Source: Balanoglossus misakiensis
Taxonomy: Eukaryota; Hemichordata
Direction: 5' to 3'
DNA: 64,000 bases
Assembly (NCBI GenBank): GCA_040954595.2
Contig: CM082590.2
Location: forward strand, 1,984,001 to 2,048,000
A program made the translations under genes and the position numbers. Below the pieces are notes generated by a model. That model was not told the DNA's origin and ran no database searches. It was given only the letters and a program-made list of their open reading frames with translations. How positions within the stretch are numbered: position 1 is the stretch's first letter; every line of letters starts with the position of its first letter. This document shows positions 49,439-61,600 of the stretch, one piece after another.

Positions 49439-51647
49439 ATGTCATCGTCACAGCATACAGTCACCCCAACGATTTCTGCACAGTACGACACATCAGAATC
49501 TTTCAATTTGCTATGTCCGCGCCGAGAATTGCATATGTTCGATGACCTCAACTCCAGTCCCGATCGTGATACTGAGGGACAAGTCACAATCAGTAAGGAA
49601 GAGTTTCAGCGTTTGTTGAAAAATCAAGAAGAAATGCTGAAAAAGCAACATCTTCTGGAAGAAAAACTCGCCCTGGAGTGTAGGACAAGAAGGAAGATCA
49701 GACCGTCTCGAAAAGTGAAGGTATGTACATAATGAAACCTCGAACTACTGTGAACTGTAGTGTAGCTCTGTGTAAACACCGGGAACACACTGACCGGTAC
49801 ATGCTCGGAAGTTTGCCCTTTGCAGCCGTAGAAATACAATTTTCCGTTTCATTTTGTTGTCTCCGTAGATTTAATGATTTGAAATTGTCACTTGTGTACA
49901 ATATTCATTGTGACATGTTGTGTTTCAATAGTAGCCCCTTGGTTGACCTTAGACATTGTATACATGTACTTCATGATATAGTATCAGTAGTCAATAAAAC
50001 TTCTTCTTTTTTTTCCAGGCTGCTGTTCACACTTTATCCAAAGGTCTCGCCGAAACTGGAAAGAAGTGGGACACAACAAAAGCGTAAGTGCCCAAACATG
50101 TTTTACTTGTGACCAGAAAGATTTGCAATTTATATAGAGCGGAAAAAGGTGTACTTTAATGGTGATAAATCTATGTCCTCATTTGGAGCTCACAGTGGTA
50201 TTAACCATCTCATGTACAGCTTCTTTGGTTGAGAATTTTGTGAAGTTTTAGGAAACAAAATAGCAGGAGCAGGATTGTAGTTTGCTTGACCATTGTGACT
50301 TCCTGTGATTAATTTCTGATTCTGCATGACTACTGCTTGCTATGCCGACCTTTACTATGCAAATTTTGACAACCCCTGGGAATGTTTATGTTGAGTAAAC
50401 TTCTCTGGTGACCTTTATTATGCAAATTGTGCACCCCGGGTTGTATACTGAGTGTGTATTGTAAAGCTCGGAAGCAAATATGACTGTTTGTAAGATTCAT
50501 ATGCAAAGGCATTATTGTATTACAATGTATGTCCTTTATTCAACTTATGGAGTAATGAGTTCTTTTCTCCTTTGACAGCTTTGGACATCAGGTCAACATC
50601 CCCGTAAATAACGAAATGAAGAATGGTTTGAAGAACCAGTTGACTGAAGATGATGCAGTACTCCAAGGTTAGTTCCCTGTGTATACACACAGATGATTCA
50701 TTCACAGACAAAGATTCAATGCAATCTTTAGTTGTTCTCTTCTTTGTTGATGATCAAAACAACACATAGCTGTTCTGATTATTAAAAGAGTTCAGACAAC
50801 ACTTATAAAAGTGTATAGTCATTGCAGCACATCTTTCTTATAGTGATTCCATTCATATGTCATTATAATTTGCAATAGTAACCCGTTTTTCAAATTTTCA
50901 AATTTTTACAGTTGCCATAAAAACATACTTCATGACGAAGAGGAAAGAAAACAAGAGGGTTTCTACTGGAAAAATGTCTGCATTTAAAAAGAAGCAAGCC
51001 CGGAGGCAGAGAAAGCAGCAGGTAATTGTGTATACTAACTACAAATTGTATTTTGAAGTTACCTGGTACGAATCAGCAACACCAAGAAATACATGTACTT
51101 TATTGAACAGTAACATATGAGTGTTTTATTCTGCGAATTTATGAAAAAAGAGACACCCTTTTAAATATGTTGATAGGGTTGAAGTATAATGAAAGAACCG
51201 GTTTCATGTTGTTCCTGATGATGTTGTGTTGTAAACTGTGTTTTTCATTTTTTATTTCAGAAATTGACAAGAAGAAAAGAAAATTTAGAGAAATGTACAT
51301 CGATGTGGGGGACTGAGAAAAAACTAGTGCAAGCTCTATTGATCAACACTGACTACATTTCCAGTGAGGACACTGATTCCTGTTGGTCAAATTCAGAAGA
51401 TGAAGACGTGTGTGATGTAGCCGAGAACAGGAAAGCAAAGCAGCTGCGACTGAGGCCATTGACCTGGCGTGCGGACAGAGTCCAAACCATTTTTGATATG
51501 CTGGACAAGCGCCACAAGAAAAGACTCCAGAAGATGGATGGGGGTTTGTACATACTAGACAAGACGGTGCTCCATCTCTTCGGGATGCCCCAGATGATGC
51601 ACCAGTTTGGGCTGTTTTGTAGAGGATTAAGTTTGAATTGTCACTAA
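49439..51647 (+). CDS. Five-exon gene, 310-residue protein resembling vertebrate C14orf93
   Basis: Exons 49,439-49,720, 50,019-50,083, 50,579-50,667, 50,912-51,021 and 51,261-51,647 all have GT/AG borders and keep one frame (94, then 88 codons over three exons, then 128 plus TAA). The chosen ATG has A at -3; an in-frame ATG at 49,283 would add 52 unlikely residues. Visible features: a Glu/Lys-rich coiled coil (about residues 51-84), basic RRKIRPSRK, YFMTKRKEN in exon 4, a very basic run with RRQRKQQ, a second TRRKEN at the start of exon 5, an acidic SSEDTDSCWSNSEDED patch (215-230), and RPLTWRADRVQTIFDMLD (247-264). The order YF-TKR-E, acidic patch, RP-x-R-LD recalls vertebrate C14orf93 as I remember it; this needs a search. 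Basic and acidic blocks suggest a nuclear, nucleic-acid-linked protein. It may be a host gene or an accessory gene of the neighbouring transposon. Confidence 0.75.
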
Positions 51648-51769
51648 CTTATTATGTATATACAACTAATTTTAATCTTTTTAACTATTTAATTCCCTTT
51701 CAGTTAATTTTTACGCATGTTTTTCTTTACATTTTACACTACATTTTTTTTCCATTTGCAATAAATCTA

Positions 51770-51775
51770 ATGAAA
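51770..51775 (+). promoter_or_regulatory. Polyadenylation signal of the five-exon gene
   Basis: AATAAA lies 123 bp after the stop codon at 51,645-51,647, in a T-rich 3' region. Canonical sequence and spacing support the gene model. Confidence 0.6.
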
Positions 51776-51910
51776 CTGAATTATTTATCTGACTGTCTTT
51801 GCATAACTTTTGGAGTGTTGTGATTGTCTGTTTGTGTGATTAAGAGTGCCGGCTTTGTGCTTCTGTCTGTCTGATGAAAGTCTCTGAAAAGTGTACAGGT
51901 CTGTAAACTG

Positions 51911-52260
51911 CCAATTACCAAGGTGGTATTTGTGGGTACTATGGCCACCAGCACATACCTGTGACCCCCCGTATTTATGTCATGAAAGCTACTGCTGTAG
52001 AGGGTAGAAAAATGTCCACATGTCACCACCAATTACCAAGGTGGTATTTGTGGGTACTATGGCCACCAGCACATACCTGTGACCCCCCGTATTTATGTCA
52101 TGAAAGCTACTGCTGTAGAGGGTAGAAAAATGTCCACATGTCACCACCAATTACCAAGGTGGTATTTGTGGGTACTATGGCCACCTGCACACATCTGTGA
52201 CCCCCGTATTTATGTCATGAAAGCTACTGCTGTAGAGGGTAGAAAATTCATAACTTTCCT
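51911..52260. repeat. 118-bp tandem repeat, three copies
   Basis: CCAATTACCAAGGTGGTATT starts at 51,911, 52,029 and 52,147, exactly 118 bp apart. The copies are nearly identical; the third has small changes (CCACCTGCACACATCTG) and a shorter C run. Each begins with the hairpin-forming ATTACCA/AGG/TGGTATT. It lies directly downstream of the five-exon gene. No CACTA-type terminal repeat was found beyond it. Confidence 0.93.
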
Positions 52261-52614
52261 CTACATTTGTTCAGACAGTATTTGTGAGTTGTAGAGCCAC
52301 CTTTCCCCTATAATTTACCTCTAGTATAATAGTTGGATCTGGTCTGATTTGCCTAGTATATACAGCACCTGAAGTATATGCCTATACAAATGGTAGACAA
52401 AGCAGGGATACAGTGAAGCAAATGATTATATTTTCAAGAGTTTTACACATCTATCAAAGTAAGGAATTTGCCTTATACACCATGAATGGCAAAAGTCTCT
52501 GTAAAGTTGCAAATGTGAACGAAGTTGTAGGAGGTATCACGTGGTCAAACATGGAACTTTAGCGCAATTTACCAGGTACTTTGCCTACCCATGCAAATCC
52601 AATTTTTGGTACAG
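52261..52614. other. Unassigned sequence before the large palindromic satellite block
   Basis: About 350 bp without gene, repeat or fold that I can support. Confidence 0.5.
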
Positions 52615-55600
52615 TGTTTGAAATTTCGCAAAGTCGAAGAATTGTTATTTTTGGGTGATTTTCATGAGCTATAACGCATGATTTTTTTCTTCAAAAATGT
52701 GAAGAAATTTTGAACTTTTGCAATGTGGACAAATTGTAATTTTTGGATGATTTTCATGAGCTATAACCCATGATTTTTTCCTTTGAACTTTAACAAGGTA
52801 ACCCATGATTTTTTTCAAAAAAATGAAGAAATTTTGAACTTTTGCAAAGTCGAAAAATTGTAATTTTTTGATGCTTTTCATGAGCTGTAACCCATAATTT
52901 TTTTCAAGAAAACGAAGAAATTTTGAACTTTCGCAATGTGGAAAAATTGTCATTTTTGGATGATTTTCATGAGCTATAACACGTGATTTTCTTCAAAAAA
53001 GTGAAGAAATTTAGAAATTTTGCAAAGTCGAAAAACTGTCATTTTTGGATGATGTTCATGAGCTATAACCCATGATTTTTTTCAAAAAAGTGAAGAAAAT
53101 TTGAACTTTCGCAATGTGGAAAAATTGTCATTTTTGGATGATTTTCATGAGGTATAACCCATGATTTTTTTCTTTTGAAATTTATCAAGGTAAGTAATGA
53201 TTTTTTTTTTAAAAATGAAGAAATTTTGAAGTTTCGCAGAGACGAAAAATTGTAATTTTTTGATGGTTTTCATGAGCTGTAACCATGATTTTTTTCAAGA
53301 AAACGAAGAAATTTTGAACTTTCGCAAAGTCGAAATAATGTCATTTTTGGACTATTTTCATGACCCATATTTTTTTTTCAAAAAAGTGAAGAAATTTTGA
53401 ACATTCGCAAAGTCTAAAAATAGTCATTTTTGCACGATTTTCAGGACCTATAACCCATGATTTTCTTCACAAAAATAAAGAAGTCGACATTTTTTTATTT
53501 TTAGGTGATTTTTATGACCCATGATTTTTTTTCAAAAAATGAAGAAATTTTGAAATTTCGCAAAGTCGAAAAATTGTAATTTTTTGATGGTTTTCATGAG
53601 CTGTAACCATTGATTTTTTTCAAGAAAACGAAGAAATTTTGAACTTTCGCAAAGTCGAAAATTTTTTATTTTTGGATGATTTTCGAGAGCTAAAAGCCAT
53701 GATTTTTTTCCAAAAATGTGAAGAGATGTTGAACTTTCGCAAAGTCGAAATATTGTCATTTTGGACGATTTTCATGACCCATGATTTTTTTTTTCAAAAA
53801 AGTGAAGAAATTTTGAACTTTCGCAAAGTCTAAAAATAGTCATTTTTGGACGATTTTCAGGACCTATAACCCGTTATTTTCTTCAAAAAATGAAAGAATT
53901 TTGAAATTTCGCAAAGTCGAAGAATTGTTATTTTTGGGTGATTTTCATGAGCTATAACGCATGATTTTTTTCTTCAAAAATGTGAAGAAATTTTGAACTT
54001 TCGCAATGTGGACAAATTGTAATTTTTGGATGATTTTCATGAGCTGTAACCCATGATTTTTTTCTTTTGAACTTTATCAAGGTAACCCATGATTTTTTTT
54101 AAAAAATGACGAAATTTTGATTTTTCGCAAAGTCGAAATATTGTCATTTTCGGACGATTTTCATGACCCATAATTTTTTTTCAAAAAAGTGAAGAAATTT
54201 TGAAATTTCGCAAAGTCTAAAAATAGTCATTTTTGCACGATTTTCAGGACCTATAACCCATGATTTTCTTCACAAAAATAAAGAAGTCGACATTTTTTTT
54301 ATTTTTAGGTGATTTTTATGACCCATGATTTTTTTCAAAAAAGTGAAGAAATTTAGAAATTTCGCAAAGTCGAAAAATTGTAATTTTTTGATGGTTTTCA
54401 TGAGCTGTAACCCATGATTTTTTTTCAAGAAAACGAAGAAATTTTGAACTTTCGCAAAGTCGAAAATTTTTTATTTTTGGATGATTTTCGAGAGCTAAAA
54501 GCCATGATTTTTTTCCAAGAATGTGACGAGATGTTGAACTTTCGGAAAGTCGAAATATTGTCATTTTGGACGATTTTCATGACCCATGATTTTTTTTTTT
54601 CAAAAAAGTGAAGAAATTTTGAACTTTCGCAAAGTCTAAAAATAGTCATTTTTGGACGATTTTCAGGACCTATAACCCGTTATTTTCTTCAAAAAATGAA
54701 GGAATTTTGAAATTTCGCAAAGTCGAAGAATTGTTATTTTTGGGTGATTTTCATGAGCTATAACGCATGATTTTTTTCTTCAAAAATGTGAAGAAATTTT
54801 GAACTTTCGCAATGTTGACAAATTGTAATTTTTGGATGATGTTCATGAGCTATAACCCATGATTTTTTTTTCAAAAAATTAAAAATTTTGAAATTTCGCA
54901 AAGTCGAAAAATCGTAATTTTTGATGGTTTTCAAGAGCTGTAACCCATTATTTTTTTCACGAAAACGAAGAAATTTTGTGACTTTCACAAAGTCAAAAAA
55001 TAGTTATGTTTTGATGATTTTCAAGAGCTAAAACCCACAATTTTTTTTTCAAAAATGTGAAGAAATTTTTAACTTTCGCAAAGTCGAAATATTGTCATTG
55101 TTGGACGATTTTCATGACCCACAGTTTTTTTTCAAAAAAGTGAAGAAATTTTGAACTTTCGCAAAGTCGAAATATTAGTACTTTTGCACGATTTTCAGGA
55201 CCTATAAGCCATGATTTTCTTCAAAAAATGAAGAAATTTTGAACTTTCGCAAAGTCTAAAAATAGTCATTTTTGGACGATTTTCAGGACCTATAACCCGT
55301 TATTTTCTTCAAAAAATGAAGGAATTTTGAAATTTCGCAAAGTCGAAGAATTGTTATTTTTGGGTGATTTTCATGAGCTATAACGCATGATTTTTTTCTT
55401 CAAAAATGTGAAGAAATTTTGAACTTTCGCAATGTGGACAAATTGTAATTTTTGGATGATGTTCATGAGCTATAACCCATGATTTTTTTTCAAAAAATTA
55501 AAAATTTTGAAATTTCGCAAAGTCGAAAAATCGTAATTTTTGATGGTTTTCATGAACTGTAAGCCATTATTTTTTTCACGAAAACGAAGAAATTTTGTGA

Positions 55601-58600
55601 CTTTCACAAAGTCAAAAAATAGTTATTTTTTGATGATTTTCAAGAGCTAAAACCCACAATTTTTTTTTCAAAAATGTGAAGAAATTTTTAACTTTCGCAA
55701 AGTCGAAATATTGTCATTTTTGGACGATTTTCATGACCCATAGTTTTTTTTCAAAAAAGTGAAGTAATTTTGAACTTTCGCAAAGTCGAAATATTGTTAT
55801 TTTTGCACGATTTTCAGGACCTATAAGCCATGATTTTCTTCAAAAAATGAAGAAATTTTGATATTTCGCAAAGTCGAATTTTTTTTTATTTTTAGGTGAT
55901 TTTTATGACCCATGATTTTTTTTCAAAAACGTGAAGAAATTTAGAAATTTCGCAAAGTCGAAAAATTGTTATTTTTGGATGATTTTCGAGAGCTAAAACC
56001 CATGATTTTTTTTCCAAAAATGTGAAGAGATGTTGAACTTTCGCATGAGCTGTAACCATGATTTTTTTCAAGAAAACGAAGAAATTTTGAACTTTCGCAA
56101 AGTCGAAATATTCTCATTTTGGACGATTTTCATGACCCATGATTTTTTTTCAAAAAAGTGAAGAAATTTTGAACTTTCGCAAAGTCTAAAAATAGTCATT
56201 TTTGGACGATTTTCATGAGCTATAACCCATGATGTTTTTCTTTTGAAATTTATCAAGGTAACCCATGATTTTTTTTCAAAAATTTAAGAAATTTTGAACT
56301 TTCGCAAATTCGAAAAATTGTAATTTTTAGATGATTTTCGAGATTTATTCAAAAAAGTGAAGAAATTTAGAAATTTTGCAAAGTCGAAAAATTGTCATTT
56401 TGGATGGTTTTCATGAGCTGTAACCCATGATTTTTTTCAATAAAACGAAGAAATTTTGAACTTTCACAAAGTCAAAAAATAGTTATTTTTGGATGATTTT
56501 CAAGAGCTAAAACCCACATTTTTTTTTCAAAAATGTGAAGAAATTTTTAACTTTCGCAAAGTCGAAATATTGTCATTTTTGGACGATTTTCATGACCCAT
56601 GATTTTTTTTGCAAAAAAGCGAAGAAATTTTGAACTTTCGCAAAGTGTAAAAATAGTCATTTTTGGAAGATTTTCATGAGCTATAACCCATGATTTTTTT
56701 CAAAAAAGTGAAGAAATTTAGAAATTTCGCAAAGTCGAAAAATTGTTATTTTTGGGTGATTTTTATGACCCATGATTTTTTCAAAAAATGAAGACATTTT
56801 GAACTTTCGTAAAGACGAAAAATTTTTCATTTTTGGATGATTTTCATGAGCTATAACCGATGATTTTTTTTCAAAAAAGTGAAGAAATTTAGAAATTTTG
56901 CAAAGTCGAAAAACTGTCATTTTTGGATGATGTTCATGAGCTATAACCCATGATTTTTTAAAAAAAATGAAAAAATTTTGAAATTTCGCAAAGTCGAAAA
57001 ATCGTAATTTTTGATGGTTTTCATGAGCTGTAACCCATTATTTTTTTCACGAAAACGAAGAAATTTTGAACTTTCACAAAGTCAAAAATTAGTTATTTTT
57101 TGATGATTTTCCAGAGCTAAAACCCACAATTTTTTTTTTTTCAAAAATGTGAAGAAATTTTTAACTTTCGCAAAGTCTAAATATTGTCATTTTTGGACGA
57201 TCTTCATGACCCATAATTTTTTTTCAAAAAAGTGAAGAAATTTTGAACTTTCGCAAAGTCTAAAAATAGTCATTTTTGCACGATTTTCAGGACCTATAAC
57301 CCATGATTTTCTTCAAAAAATGAAGAAATTTTGAACTTTCGCAAAGTCGAAAAATTGTGGTTTTTTGATGGTTTTCATGAGCTGTAACCCATTATTTTTT
57401 TCAAGAAAACGAAGAAAATTTGAACATTCGCAATGTGGAAAAATTGTCATTTTTGGATGATTTTCATGAGCTATAACCCATGATTTTTTTCAAAAAAGTG
57501 AAGAAAATTTGAACTTTCGCAATGTGGAAAAATTGTCATTTTTGGATGATTTTCATGAGGTATAACCCATGATTTTTTTCTTTTGAAATTTATCAAGGTA
57601 ACCCATGATTTTTTTCAAAAAAGTGAAGCAATTTTGAACTTTCGCAAAGTCGAAATATTGTCATTTTTGGACGATTTTCATGACCCATATTTTTTTTTTC
57701 AAAATAGTGAAGAAATTTTGAACTTTCGCAAAGTCTAAAAATAGTCATTTTTGCACGATTTTCAGGACCTATAAGCCATGATTTTCTCCAAAAAATGAAG
57801 AAATTTTGAACTTTCGCAATGTGAAAAAATTATCATTTTAGGATGATTTTCATGAGCTGTAACCCATGATTTTTTTCAATAAAACGAAGAAATTTTGAAC
57901 TTTCACAAAGTCAAAAAATAGTTATTTTTGGATGATTTTCAAGAGCTAAAACCCACATTTTTTTTTTCAAAAATGTGAAGAAATTTTTAACTTTCGCAAA
58001 GTCGAAATATTGTCATTTTTGGACGATTTTCATGACCCATAATTTTTTTTCAAAAAAGTGAAGAAATTTTGAACTTTTGCAAAGTCTAAATATAGTCATT
58101 TTTGCACGATTTTCAGGACCTATAACCCATGATTTTCTTCAAAAAATGAAGAAATTTTGAACTTTTGCAAAGTCGAAAAATTGTGGTTTTTTGATGGTTT
58201 TCATGAGCTGTAACCCATTATTTTTTTCAAGAAAACGAAGAAAATTTGAAGTTTCGCAATGTAGAAAAATTGTCATTTTTGGATGATTTTCATGAGCTAT
58301 AACCCATGATTTTTTTCAAAAAAGTGAAGAAAATTTGAACTTTCGCAATGTGGAAAAATTGTCATTTTTGGATGATTTTCATGAGGTATAACCCATGATT
58401 TTTTTCTTTTGAAATTTATCAAGGTAACCAATTATTTTTTTAAAAAATTGAAGAAATTTTGAACTTTCGCAAAGTCGAAAAATTGTAATTTTTAGATGAT
58501 TTTCGAGAGCTAAAACCCATGATTTTTTTTCCAAAAATGTGAAGAGATGCTGAACTTTCGCAAAGTCGAAATATTGTCATTTTTGGATGATTTTCATGAG

Positions 58601-61600
58601 CTATAACCGATGATTTTTGTTCAAAAAAGTGAAGAAATTTAGAAATTTTGCAAAGTCGAAAAATTGTCATTTTTGATGGTTTTCATGAGCTGTAACCCAT
58701 GATTTTTTTCAATAAAACGAAGAAATTTTGAACTTTCACAAAGTCAAAAAATTGTTATTTTTGGATGATTTTCAAGAGCTAAAACCCACATTTTTTTTCA
58801 AAAATGTGAAGAAATTTTTAACTTTCGCAAAGTCGAAATATTGTCATTTTTGGACGATTTTCATGACCCATAATTTTTTTTCAAAAATGTGAAGAAATTT
58901 TTAACTTTCGCAAAGTCGAAATATTGTCATTTTTGGACGATTTTCATGACCCATAATTTTTTTTCAAAAAAGTGATGAAATTTTGAAATTTCGCAAAGTC
59001 GAATTTTTTTTATTTTTAAGTGATTTTTATGACCTATGATTTTTTTAAAAAATGAAGAGATTTTGAACTTTCGCAATGTGGAAAAATTATCATTTTAGGA
59101 TGATTTTCACGAGCTATAACCCATGATTTTTTTTCCAAAAATGTGATGAGATGTTGAACTTTCGCAAAGTCGAAATATTGTCATTTTGGACGATTTTCAT
59201 GACCCATGATTTTTTTTCAAAAAAAGTGAAGAAATTTTGAACTTTCGCAATGTGGAAAAATTGTCATTTTTGGATGATTTTCATGAGCTATAACCCATGA
59301 TTTTTTTCAAAAAAGTGAAGAAAATTTGAACTTTCGCAATGTGGAAAAATTGTCATTTTTGGATGATTTTCATGAGGTATAACCCATGATTTTTTTCTTT
59401 TGAAATTTATCAAGGTAACCCATGATTTTTTTCAAAAAAGTGAAGCAATTTTGAACTTTCGCAAAGTCGAAATATTGTCATTTTTGGACGATTTTCATGA
59501 CCCATATTTTTTTTTTCAAAATAGTGAAGAAATTTTGAACTTTCGCAAAGTCTAAAAATAGTCATTTTTGCACGATTTTCAGGACCTATAAGCCATGATT
59601 TTCTCCAAAAAATGAAGAAATTTTGAACTTTCGCAATGTGAAAAAATTATCATTTTAGGATGATTTTCATGAGCTGTAACCCATGATTTTTTTCAATAAA
59701 ACGAAGAAATTTTGAACTTTCACAAAGTCAAAAAATAGTTATTTTTGGATGATTTTCAAGAGCTAAAACCCACATTTTTTTTTTCAAAAATGTGAAGAAA
59801 TTTTTAACTTTCGCAAAGTCGAAATATTGTCATTTTTGGACGATTTTCATGACCCATAATTTTTTTTCAAAAAAGTGAAGAAATTTTGAACTTTTGCAAA
59901 GTCTAAATATAGTCATTTTTGCACGATTTTCAGGACCTATAACCCATGATTTTCTTCAAAAAATGAAGAAATTTTGAACTTTTGCAAAGTCGAAAAATTG
60001 TGGTTTTTTGATGGTTTTCATGAGCTGTAACCCATTATTTTTTTCAAGAAAACGAAGAAAATTTGAAGTTTCGCAATGTGGAAAAATTGTCATTTTTGGA
60101 TGATTTTCATGAGCTATAACCCATGATTTTTTTCAAAAAAGTGAAGAAAATTTGAACTTTCGCAATGTGGAAAAATTGTCATTTTTGGATGATTTTCATG
60201 AGGTATAACCCATGATTTTTTTCTTTTGAAATTTATCAAGGTAACCAATTATTTTTTTAAAAAATTGAAGAAATTTTGAACTTTCGCAAAGTCGAAAAAT
60301 TGTAATTTTTAGATGATTTTCGAGAGCTAAAACCCATGATTTTTTTTCCAAAAATGTGAAGAGATGCTGAACTTTCGCAAAGTCGAAATATTGTCATTTT
60401 TGGATGATTTTCATGAGCTATAACCGATGATTTTTGTTCAAAAAAGTGAAGAAATTTAGAAATTTTGCAAAGTCGAAAAATTGTCATTTTTGATGGTTTT
60501 CATGAGCTGTAACCCATGATTTTTTTCAATAAAACGAAGAAATTTTGAACTTTCACAAAGTCAAAAAATTGTTATTTTTGGATGATTTTCAAGAGCTAAA
60601 ACCCACATTTTTTTCAAAAATGTGAAGAAATTTTTAACTTTCGCAAAGTCGAAATATTGTCATTTTTGGACGATTTTCATGACCCATAATTTTTTTTCAA
60701 AAATGTGAAGAAATTTTTAACTTTCGCAAAGTCGAAATATTGTCATTTTTGGACGATTTTCATGACCCATAATTTTTTTTCAAAAAAGTGATGAAATTTT
60801 GAAATTTCGCAAAGTCGAATTTTTTTTATTTTTAAGTGATTTTCATGACCCATGATTTTTTTTCAAAAAAAGTGAAGAAATTTTGAACTTTCGCAATGTG
60901 GAAAAATTGTCATTTTTGGATGATTTTCATGAGCTATAACCCATGATTTTTTTTTAAAAAGTGAAGAAATTTAGAAATTTCGCATAGTCGAAAAATTGTC
61001 ATTTTTGGACGATGTTCATAGGTATAACCCATGATTTTTTTCTTCAAAAATGTGAAGAAATTTTGAACTTTCGCAAAGTCGAAAAATTGTTATTTTTGGA
61101 TGATTTTCGAGAGCTAAAACCCATGATTTTTTTTTCCAAAAATGTGAAGAGATGTTGAACTTTCGCAAAGTCGAAATATTGTCATTTTGGACGATTTTCA
61201 TGACCCATGATTTTTTTCAAAAAAGTGAAGCAATTTTGAACTTTCGCAAAGTCGAAATATTGTCATTTTTGGACGATTTTCATGACCCATATTTTTTTTT
61301 TCAAAATAGTGAAGAAATTTTGAACTTTCGCAAAGTCTAAAAATAGTCATTTTTGCACGATTTTCAGGACCTATAAGCCATGATTTTCTCCAAAAAATGA
61401 AGAAATTTTGAACTTTCGCAATGTGAAAAAATTATCATTTTAGGATGATTTTCATGAGCTATAACCCATGATTTTTTTTTCAAAAAAGTGAAGAAATTTA
61501 GAACTTTCGCAAAGTCGAAAAATTGTAATTTTTTGATGGTTTTCATTAGCTGTAACCCATATTTTTGTCAAGAAAACGAAGAAATTTTGAACTTTCGCAA

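Noticed and set aside
43122-52420. Complete CACTA transposon with terminal inverted repeats
   Set aside because: I looked for CACTA/CACTG starts and matching inverted ends around the gene pair and found no convincing pair.
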